From positions 1 to 5,298 of the forward strand of contig JAGPFK010000132.1 of the NCBI GenBank assembly GCA_018056585.1: a DNA stretch of 5,298 nucleotides. Reading direction: 5' to 3'. The position numbers were made by a program, and so were the translations under genes. Of this stretch, positions 1-5,298 are shown piece by piece (within the stretch, counting starts at the first letter, position 1; each line of letters opens with the position of its first letter). The notes below the pieces were generated by a model, which saw only the letters and a program-made list of their open reading frames with translations, had not been told where the DNA came from and did no database searches. The stretch comes from Clostridia bacterium. GTDB lineage: Bacteria; Bacillota; Clostridia; Saccharofermentanales; UBA5734.

Positions 1-340
1 GCTTTATTTTATCGGCTCCGCATGGTTTCAGGCCTGGGGACAGTTTGGGTCAACCGGTGAAGAAAAAGTCATGGGAGCTTGGCTGATTTTGTTTCTGATG
101 CTTTTGCTGGGCGGCAGCATTTATCCCAAAGCCCTGCTCCCTTCATATATCAGGGTCCTCATGCCGATTTCCCCCGTCTATTTTGCCTTCCAATTGCTTT
201 ATCAGGCTGCAGCGGGAGCGGAACCTGATTTAAACATAGGGCTTGGATTGATCCATCTTCTGGTTTCAATCGCTCTGGTTCGTCTTTCCTATCACGTTCC
301 GTACCGGGGGCGCTTGGCCTTAAAGCGAGGCGGGCCATGA
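1..340 (+). CDS. ABC-2 type transporter permease, C-terminal part (5' end outside window)
   Basis: This is the membrane subunit of an ABC transporter, probably an exporter, and its N-terminal part lies before the window. The open frame runs from base 2, giving 112 residues; the first in-window ATG (71) is internal because the frame continues upstream without a stop. Hydrophobic segments are visible at about residues 24-40 (GAWLILFLMLLLGG), 55-70 and 82-98, followed by a short basic tail. The segment with GGSIYP, then LLPSYIRVLMPISPVYFAF, resembles the conserved C-terminus of ABC-2 permeases, where a Gly-Gly/Pro stretch and an 'LP...P' motif precede the last helices. The stop overlaps the start of the next permease (ATGA, 337-340), so the two are translationally coupled and probably form a heterodimer. 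The ATPase is presumably upstream. The substrate cannot be read from the sequence. Confidence 0.75.
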   Translation, partial: LYFIGSAWFQAWGQFGSTGEEKVMGAWLILFLMLLLGGSIYPKALLPSYIRVLMPISPVYFAFQLLYQAAAGAEPDLNIGLGLIHLLVSIALVRLSYHVPYRGRLALKRGGP

Positions 341-1464
341 GCCGGATACTGGTTCTAATCCGTCTTAAAATGACCGACTTATTGCACAGGCGCGGACTGA
401 TGCTGCTGATTTTTTTCATTCCAGTATTACTTGGGCTGATTGCCGGAAAGGCCAACTGGTATAATCGAAACCCCAATATTTGTATCGGCGTCGTCGATCA
501 GGATCACACAGCGGCAAGTGCCGCTCTCATCGGGGCATTGCAGACAAATGGCTGGCAAATGAAGCTTTCATCTGAAAAAGAAGCCCAGCAGGATTTAATC
601 CGAAAAAATGTGGACGGCATACTCACGATTGAGTCCGGTTTTTCGGATTCCCTGACTGAACTAAAAGAAACCTGCTTATTTTATACACCCGCTGAGGGTT
701 CTTTGGCCACTGAAATGGTCCGGGAAGCGATCGCAGCCTTTGTTATGCCGGAGCACTGCCGCATCATGCTGCTTCAGATCATCGAAGATCAATATCAAGA
801 ACAAAATCAACCCATTCCTTCTGACCTGTTTTTTGAATTTTCAAAGGACATGGCTGCCTACAGGCAAAAGGAAGCAAAACTTGACATTGTTTATATTGGT
901 GAGATTAAGCAATCGCCGGCCTTGACGTATGTGGTGAACGACTACACCATGGAAGTCTTTTTTCTCTCCCTGTTTGCGGTGATGGGAATGATGGGGTTGA
1001 CTGATCGTACCATTCAGCAGCGGCTCGCAGCCTCACGGAACGGTTTGCTTCTTGATTATACCGCGTCACTCCTGGCGCTTTTGATCATTGGCTGTTTGCA
1101 GATCTTGCTCTATACTGTGCCGCTGCATGCCATGATGCAAACCCCCATTTCGGTGAAGGATTTAGGATTATTGTTTGTATTCCTTTATTTCATGCTCGGT
1201 TTGGGCCAGTTTTTTACTTTGATTCCAGAGAATTTGCGTTTCTTTCTCAGTTTGATGCTTTTAGTCTGCCTGGCTGCAGCCGGAGGGTGTTTTTTCCAGC
1301 TGCCTGAAAAAATGCTGAATGTTGCGCAATATGTGCCGCACGGCTGGGTTCTCTGCGCGATCTGGGGCTATCCGGCACTGCCATCGTCCATTCCTTTCAT
1401 TCTGGGTACTCTTTTCATTGTTCAGGGCTATTTCGTTCGCCGCGTTCGAGTCCGTCATCTTTGA
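337..1464 (+). CDS. ABC-2 type transporter permease
   Basis: A 375-residue membrane protein with the layout of ABC-2 permeases of the YbhR/YbhS-like type. There is one N-terminal membrane helix (about 20-37), a large domain outside the membrane (about 38-203), then about five helices (roughly 204-221, 240-262, 275-296, 300-320, 351-368) and a basic C-terminus (RRVRVRHL). The start of the outer domain (IGVVDQDHTAASAALIGAL, residues 50-68) and the later NVDGILTIESGF (91-102) match the typical 'GIVDED...S..L' and 'DG.I.IP.GF' stretches of this family. The ATG overlaps the previous stop as ATGA, with GAGG at 327-330 six bases upstream, so this start is well supported. The protein would pair with the preceding permease and an ATPase outside the window. 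Such exporters carry drugs, lipids, peptides or polysaccharides; the cargo here is unknown. No clear terminator follows, but the next gene has its own promoter. Confidence 0.85.
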   Translation: MSRILVLIRLKMTDLLHRRGLMLLIFFIPVLLGLIAGKANWYNRNPNICIGVVDQDHTAASAALIGALQTNGWQMKLSSEKEAQQDLIRKNVDGILTIESGFSDSLTELKETCLFYTPAEGSLATEMVREAIAAFVMPEHCRIMLLQIIEDQYQEQNQPIPSDLFFEFSKDMAAYRQKEAKLDIVYIGEIKQSPALTYVVNDYTMEVFFLSLFAVMGMMGLTDRTIQQRLAASRNGLLLDYTASLLALLIIGCLQILLYTVPLHAMMQTPISVKDLGLLFVFLYFMLGLGQFFTLIPENLRFFLSLMLLVCLAAAGGCFFQLPEKMLNVAQYVPHGWVLCAIWGYPALPSSIPFILGTLFIVQGYFVRRVRVRHL

Positions 1465-1472
1465 TCAAACAG

Positions 1473-1486
1473 ATCGGTATAGCAAG
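1473..1486. promoter_or_regulatory. Candidate GntR/FadR-type operator (near-palindrome)
   Basis: ATCGGTATAGCAAG matches 11 of 14 positions of the ATTGGTATACCAAT-type core that I recall for hexuronate regulators of the UxuR/ExuR (GntR, FadR subfamily) group in Proteobacteria. The site lies upstream of a uronate catabolic gene, which makes the resemblance sensible. It is not a perfect palindrome and sits about 29 bases upstream of the proposed -35 box, so it could as well be an activator site or chance. This is inference only; no regulator gene is in the window. Confidence 0.25.
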
Positions 1487-1514
1487 ATATGCAAATTGCG
1501 TGTCAAGATCTTCT

Positions 1515-1544
1515 GTGGCAGACATCAAAGCAGCAGACTATAAT
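1515..1544 (+). promoter_or_regulatory. Predicted sigma-70/sigma-A promoter of the oxidoreductase gene
   Basis: A perfect -10 box TATAAT lies at 1539-1544. The best -35 partner is GTGGCA at 1515-1520 (4 of 6 matches to TTGACA) with an 18-base spacer. Transcription would begin near 1550, leaving a short leader of about 25-30 bases before the start codon at 1578. The weak -35 fits a promoter that depends on an activator or is tightly controlled, but that is inference. Because no good promoter was seen in the next gap, this one probably also serves the glycoside hydrolase. Confidence 0.6.
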
Positions 1545-1577
1545 AGGGATAAATAAATAAGTCGAGGTGATTATCCC

Positions 1578-2435
1578 ATGAAACAATCTCAGCTCCCCTT
1601 TCTGATTGATCTGCATGGCCGCACAGCTGTTGTGACAGGAGCCGGCGGTGTCTTGTGCAGCCAATTTTCACACGCGCTGGCGGCCTGCGGCGCTCAAGTT
1701 GCTCTCCTGGATAAAAAACAGGAAGCAGCGCAAGCCGTGGCAGATGAGATCGCCGCGGACGGCGGCATTGCACGTGCTTATCAGGCCAATGTACTGGATA
1801 AGGACATGCTTGAATCGGTTCATCAGGAAATACTCCATGATTTTGGACCCTGTGATATCCTGATCAATGGAGCTGGCGGGAACCATCCCAGTGCCACCAC
1901 AACACAGGAATTTTATGATCCGAAACAAATCGGAACGGACACAATCACGTTTTTTGATCTCGATAAGGAAAGCATCTCTTTTGTTTTTAATCTCAACTAT
2001 CTGGGTACACTGCTTCCCACTCAGGTCTTTGCCAAAGAAATGGCCAATCGTCCCGGTTCCTCAATCATCAACATCTCCTCAATGAATGCCTTCACACCGC
2101 TGACCAAAATACCGGCTTACAGCGGAGCCAAGGCAGCGGTTAGCAATCTCACACAATGGCTGGCTGTTCATTTTGCCGGAGTCGGCATTCGCGTGAACGC
2201 CATCGCACCGGGATTTTTCGCAACAGCCCAAAACCGTGCCTTGCTTTTTACCGAGGACGGACAGCTGACGGAGCGATCCCACAAAATAATCAATCAAACA
2301 CCGATGGGGCGCTTCGGTGAGCGTCATGAACTGATCGGTGCTCTGTTGTTTCTCGTATCGCCGGAAGCATCCGGTTTTATCACCGGCATTATCCTGCCGG
2401 TTGACGGTGGATTCAGCGCTTATTCAGGTGTATGA
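1578..2435 (+). CDS. D-mannonate oxidoreductase (fructuronate reductase), SDR family
   Basis: A 285-residue cytoplasmic short-chain dehydrogenase/reductase, predicted to interconvert D-fructuronate and D-mannonate in glucuronate breakdown, upstream of mannonate dehydratase. The Rossmann nucleotide site is TGAGGVLC (20-27), followed by NGAG (97-100). Asp45 at the end of the second strand favours NAD(H). The catalytic residues line up as Asn140, Ser168, Tyr181 and Lys185 (YSGAK), then VNAIAPGFF (206-214). Several stretches are typical of the Bacillota D-mannonate oxidoreductases (YjmF/UxuB-like SDRs) and set it apart from generic SDRs: GGNHPSATT (100-108), FFDLDKE (125-131), NYLGTLLPTQVFAKEM (140-155), SSMNAFTPLTKIPAYSGAK (167-185) and the C-terminal PVDGGFSAYSGV. 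GAGGTGA at 1564-1570 lies seven bases before the ATG. The gene is followed after 91 bases by the GH2 gene and probably shares its transcript. It is unrelated in fold to the long-chain UxuB of E. coli, so I leave the symbol blank. Another sugar-acid dehydrogenase activity is possible but less likely. Confidence 0.88.
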   Translation: MKQSQLPFLIDLHGRTAVVTGAGGVLCSQFSHALAACGAQVALLDKKQEAAQAVADEIAADGGIARAYQANVLDKDMLESVHQEILHDFGPCDILINGAGGNHPSATTTQEFYDPKQIGTDTITFFDLDKESISFVFNLNYLGTLLPTQVFAKEMANRPGSSIINISSMNAFTPLTKIPAYSGAKAAVSNLTQWLAVHFAGVGIRVNAIAPGFFATAQNRALLFTEDGQLTERSHKIINQTPMGRFGERHELIGALLFLVSPEASGFITGIILPVDGGFSAYSGV

Positions 2436-2494
2436 GGCAAAATTAAAACAGCGGTTCGTTTAAATTTTTCGGCGAGCAGCTTGCAATGTATGGA

Positions 2495-2513
2495 ATCGAA
2501 ACAAACCTTCGAT
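2495..2513 (+). promoter_or_regulatory. Small inverted repeat directly before the hydrolase ribosome binding site
   Basis: ATCGAA (2495-2500) and TTCGAT (2508-2513) form a perfect six-base inverted repeat around a seven-base loop (ACAAACC). The right arm ends one base before the GGAGG of the hydrolase gene. In RNA this could be a small hairpin that modulates translation; in DNA it could be an operator. The stem is short and AT-rich enough that chance is possible. It has no U-tract and is not a terminator. Confidence 0.3.
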
Positions 2514-2518
2514 GGAGG
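2514..2518 (+). promoter_or_regulatory. Ribosome binding site deciding the hydrolase start
   Basis: GGAGG lies eight bases upstream of the ATG at 2527. The earlier in-frame ATG at 2512 actually overlaps this Shine-Dalgarno sequence and has no comparable site of its own. The start at 2527 is therefore chosen over 2512. Confidence 0.8.
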
Positions 2519-2526
2519 AAAAGGCC

Positions 2527-4824
2527 ATGAAGGACGAACAGAGTCTGAATGGGAAATGGGATCTATACTTTGGAGATGATGACGGCCGGATTTTTATGAA
2601 CAGCAAAGAAGCGCGGCAGGCCGGTTACCAATTTGTCCAGGCTGAAGTACCTGGGAATGTGGAACTGGACCTCACCCGCGCAGGTATTGAGCCCGATCCT
2701 TTTTTATCCGACCATGTGCTCGCGTTTGAAAAGTATGAATTCTGCAATTGGCTGTTTGAGCGGCGATTCGAAGCCGATCCAGCTCAAAAAGGGAGGCAGG
2801 TATTTTTAAATTTCGGCGGAATCAATACGTTTGCCACCATTTACCTTAATGGAAAAGAAGTCGGCAAAACTGAAAACATGCTGATTCCCTATCGCTTCGA
2901 GGTGACCTCTCTGATCCGATGGAATAGAAGCAATACTTTGACTGTCTTCATTCAATCTGCTATGAATCAGGCACGCCAAATGACCTATACGGCAGCGGTC
3001 CGCGGTGCGGAGCACAGTGATGAAATGACGCGACTCCGGATGCCTCCGCATTGTTTTGGCTGGGATATCATGCCCCGTTTGCTGTCAGCCGGGTTATGGC
3101 GGCCTGTTACATTGGAATACGAAGATGAAGAACGTCTAGAAGACTTTTATCTGACGACATTGTATGCCGATGAAAAACAAGCGCGGCTGCTATTCGTCTA
3201 CACCTTTCATAGTCATCAGAAACGCCTGCCCCTGTACCGTGTTCAAATAGAGGGAGCATGCGGGAAGAGTCGTTTTGCCTCAGAGCAGGACACCCATTTC
3301 ATCAGCAATTCTCTTTATATTGATGTCACAAATCCCCTGCTTTGGTGGCCGCGCGGTTATGGGGATCAACCGCTGTATAAGGTAACCATCGCTTTATGGC
3401 GGCAAGAACAAAAGTGTGACCAGAAAACCTTCCTTTTCGGCATTCGAACGGCAACCGTTGATGCCTGTTTCGACCTGAACAAAGAACAGCGATTTCAGGT
3501 GCTCGTCAATAATCAACCTATTTTTATCCGCGGCAGCAACTGGGTCCCTTTGTCTGCCCTGCACAGTCTGGATGAAAGCCGGGTCGAAAAAGCCATTGAT
3601 CTGGCTTGTGACTGTGGCTGCAATACCTTGCGCTGTTGGGGCGGCAACGTCTACGAATCCCGGCGTTTTTATGATCTCTGCGATGAAAAAGGCCTCCTGG
3701 TCTGGCAGGATTTCAGTATGGCCTGTTCCGGTCAGCCTTCAGATGATGCGTTTTCAAAGAAAATCGAAGAAGAAGCAACCGAGATTATTAAAGAGCGTCG
3801 CAATCACCCCTGTCTGCTTCTGTGGGCCGGTGATAACGAAGTTGACGCTTCCGTCTACGCGCAGTACCCAAAGGGATTTGCCCGTTATAACCGGATAACC
3901 AGAGAAGTGATCCCAAGAGTGATTGCGGCACATGATCCCATGCGCTTTTATCTGCCTTCTTCTCCTTACATGCCTGCTGAATATGATCACGCTCTTCAGG
4001 GACCGGAACAGCATCTTTGGGGACCCAGAGATGATTTTAAAGGTGATTTTTATCGCCTCAATACGGCTTCGTTTGCCAGTGAAATCGGCTATCACGGCTG
4101 TCCATCCGTCTCTTCTTTAAAAAAGTTCATCACAGAAGAAGAGTTATGGCCTTTTTCAGGAAGCCGCCAGTGGCTTGTGCACAGCACAGCCCGTCCGTTA
4201 TATGATCGTGGCTATGACAGAAACGAGTTGATGGCAAAGCAAGTGGCTATCCTCTTCGGACATGTTCCGGAAAATCTGGAAGACTTTGTGTTCGCCTCAC
4301 AAATATCTCAGGCAGAAGCGCTCAAGTTCTTCATTGAGCAGTTCAGAATGCAAAAAGGAAAAAAGACAGGAATCATCTGGTGGAACCTGCTGGATGGATG
4401 GCCGCAGATATCCGATGCGGTGGTCGACTATTATTTTACGCCGAAATTAGCCTTTCACATCATCAAGCGCTGCCAGCAGGATATATTGCTCATGATCGAT
4501 GAGTATGATGCCTGGAAACATCGCATAATCGCGGTTAATGATACATTTTTGCCTGTTGCCGGGAAATACTGTGTAACGCATTTTGAAACAGGTCACACCA
4601 TCATCGAAGGAGATTTTAGCCTGGCGGCAAACGATCGAAAAATCCTGTCTGATTTTGGCACCAACCCTTCTCAGCAAGCTTTGTATCTCATTGAATGGGA
4701 GATAAACGGCAAGATACACCACAACCATTACGTGGCCGGCAAATACCCCTTCACTCTGGCTCAGTTCAGCACATGGATGCAAAAAATCGCTTCTTTGAAT
4801 CCTTCCTTTGAGATGATGATGTAA
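2527..4824 (+). CDS. Glycoside hydrolase family 2 enzyme, beta-mannosidase clade
   Basis: A 765-residue enzyme predicted to remove non-reducing-end beta-linked sugars, most likely mannose, by a retaining mechanism. With no signal peptide it should act in the cytoplasm on imported oligosaccharides. The N-terminal sugar-binding fold starts with LNGKWDLYF and carries VPGNVELDLTRAGIEPDPF (41-59), a beta-mannosidase hallmark. FGWDIMPRL..GLWRPV (177-194) and WWPRGYGDQPLY (273-284) follow. The TIM barrel (about 320-640) shows GSNWVP (336-341), LRCWGGNVYE (368-377) and LCDEKGLLVWQDF (384-396). The proposed acid/base is Glu438 in WAGDNE (433-438) and the nucleophile Glu519 in FASEIGYHGCPS (516-527); WWNLLDGWPQIS (618-629) follows. 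A short C-terminal beta domain ends the protein, which is shorter than typical beta-mannosidases (about 800-880). Canonical enzymes have GNNE; GDNE here is a variant. I see no NxK motif of beta-glucuronidases. The start at 2527 is set by the GGAGG at 2514-2518. The gene probably shares a transcript with the oxidoreductase. The stop overlaps the edge of an intron remnant. Family is firm; substrate is not. Confidence 0.85.
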   Translation: MKDEQSLNGKWDLYFGDDDGRIFMNSKEARQAGYQFVQAEVPGNVELDLTRAGIEPDPFLSDHVLAFEKYEFCNWLFERRFEADPAQKGRQVFLNFGGINTFATIYLNGKEVGKTENMLIPYRFEVTSLIRWNRSNTLTVFIQSAMNQARQMTYTAAVRGAEHSDEMTRLRMPPHCFGWDIMPRLLSAGLWRPVTLEYEDEERLEDFYLTTLYADEKQARLLFVYTFHSHQKRLPLYRVQIEGACGKSRFASEQDTHFISNSLYIDVTNPLLWWPRGYGDQPLYKVTIALWRQEQKCDQKTFLFGIRTATVDACFDLNKEQRFQVLVNNQPIFIRGSNWVPLSALHSLDESRVEKAIDLACDCGCNTLRCWGGNVYESRRFYDLCDEKGLLVWQDFSMACSGQPSDDAFSKKIEEEATEIIKERRNHPCLLLWAGDNEVDASVYAQYPKGFARYNRITREVIPRVIAAHDPMRFYLPSSPYMPAEYDHALQGPEQHLWGPRDDFKGDFYRLNTASFASEIGYHGCPSVSSLKKFITEEELWPFSGSRQWLVHSTARPLYDRGYDRNELMAKQVAILFGHVPENLEDFVFASQISQAEALKFFIEQFRMQKGKKTGIIWWNLLDGWPQISDAVVDYYFTPKLAFHIIKRCQQDILLMIDEYDAWKHRIIAVNDTFLPVAGKYCVTHFETGHTIIEGDFSLAANDRKILSDFGTNPSQQALYLIEWEINGKIHHNHYVAGKYPFTLAQFSTWMQKIASLNPSFEMMM

Positions 4825-5298
4825 AAGTTACATGGATCTGCTCTTGCCAGTTGCACCCATTCCAGTCCTTCTCGAGCAGGACCCGCCCATTATTCGAGCG
4901 GGGGACCTCTTCGTGGCTCTCTTCAAACAGTCCGCTGACCATTACCCCTACATTCAGGTAGTGGTGGATCAGCGAGATCGCCCGTCCATCTTTTATCATT
5001 TCAGACAAGATCTGGATGAGTTTGCTGTGGTTCATCGTGTCCAGATCCATATCCACAACGAAATGATACCCGCCGGACGGTATTAGCCGTCCTGAAGTTT
5101 CTGTCGGAGCTCTTTTTGATTCTCCCGCAGCCAGTCGAATCATTCATACATTCCGAATCCCATCGACAACAGGTGCTCCCTTATTCGCCCGAACCCGCTT
5201 ATAGGCCTGATTCAGGTTCTCCGGCGCGAGTATCTGCTCCAGCTGTCCTTCTGTTTGCTTCGTTCCGTTGATGGTATCCGTTTTGGTCGTCCCATATG
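4821..5298 (-). pseudogene. Decayed group II intron reverse transcriptase/maturase (LtrA-like), fragment
   Basis: Read on the minus strand from the window end, pieces of a group II intron reverse transcriptase appear in order but in different frames. Piece A (5298-5153) contains TKQTEGQLEQIL, APENLNQAYKRVRANKGAP and VVDG, the usual N-terminus (normally GAPGVDG). After a frameshift, piece B (5151-5071) reads FDWLRENQKELRQKLQDG then YRP, with two stops (TGA 5142-5140, TAA 5085-5083). Piece C (5071-4901) reads GYHFVVDMDL, DTMNHSKLIQILSEMIKDGR and ISLIHHYLNVGVMVSGLFEE. Piece D (about 4865-4821) reads LEWVQLARADPCNFY, the remnant of the YADD active-site region. About 70 residues between YRP and GYHF, the 'xKFF' before DTMNH, and most of the PQGG-SP region are missing. 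Everything after the YADD region (thumb, maturase, any endonuclease) is absent. The gene continues beyond the window. It cannot encode a working enzyme; the catalytic RNA domains are not visible here. The 125-codon frame over 4766-5143 is only a relic of piece C. Confidence 0.85.

Noticed and set aside
159..476. Minus-strand open frame across the permease junction, and other short frames inside the permease, oxidoreductase and hydrolase genes
   Set aside because: They are antisense or out-of-frame shadows of well-supported genes, with no ribosome binding sites or recognisable domains.
1485..1503. Possible catabolite-responsive element (cre) around ATGCAAATTGCGTG
   Set aside because: It lacks the central CG at the right position of the TGNAANCGNWNNCW pattern.
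2472..2484. GCGAGCAGCTTGC imperfect palindrome in the gap before the hydrolase
   Set aside because: The stem is five pairs with one wobble and a three-base loop; this is too weak to call an operator or terminator.
2527..4824. Beta-glucuronidase (UidA) as the name for the GH2 enzyme
   Set aside because: The hallmark motifs are those of the beta-mannosidase clade and I see no NxK motif that binds the glucuronate carboxylate.
4882..4902. CCCGC...GCGGG inverted repeat as a terminator of the hydrolase operon
   Set aside because: The stem is five bases with an 11-base loop, there is no T-run on either side, and it lies inside former coding sequence of the intron relic.
4832..5086. Plus-strand open frame of 84 codons after the hydrolase
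   Set aside because: It is antisense to the recognisable reverse transcriptase relic, has no ribosome binding site and resembles no protein I know.
4766..5143. Minus-strand open frame of 125 codons as an intact gene
   Set aside because: Only its middle part matches a reverse transcriptase; its beginning is a frameshifted piece and its end runs antisense into the hydrolase gene. It is a relic, described under the pseudogene.

Overview
The window looks like chromosomal DNA of a Bacillota (Firmicutes) bacterium of middling GC content. Three things suggest this: strong GGAGG-type ribosome binding sites, a consensus -10 box, and an SDR-type D-mannonate oxidoreductase of the kind common in that phylum. 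I cannot name a genus from the sequence alone.

Layout. (1) Positions 1-1464 hold the 3' part of one ABC-2 type permease gene and a complete second one. They overlap by ATGA and are probably the end of an ABC exporter operon whose ATPase lies upstream of the window. (2) Positions 1465-1577 are a regulatory gap with a perfect TATAAT box, several short palindromes and one FadR/GntR-like near-palindrome. (3) Positions 1578-4824 hold a probable two-gene catabolic unit: an SDR-family D-mannonate oxidoreductase (fructuronate reductase) and a glycoside hydrolase family 2 enzyme of the beta-mannosidase clade. The 91-base gap between them holds a small hairpin directly in front of the hydrolase Shine-Dalgarno sequence. 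(4) From the hydrolase stop codon to the window end, on the minus strand, lies a decayed group II intron reverse transcriptase. It is broken by frameshifts, stop codons and at least three deletions, and its 3' end abuts the hydrolase gene.

How the genes work together. The oxidoreductase interconverts D-fructuronate and D-mannonate in hexuronate breakdown. The hydrolase would release a sugar from the non-reducing end of a beta-linked oligosaccharide, apparently in the cytoplasm because no signal peptide is visible. Family resemblance predicts mannose, whereas the neighbour hints at a uronic acid-containing substrate. The permeases are probably a separate transcription unit and need not share the pathway.

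I found no clearly new biological system. The points most worth a second look are the intron remnant and its junction with the hydrolase gene, the hydrolase's true substrate, and the palindrome-rich promoter region.
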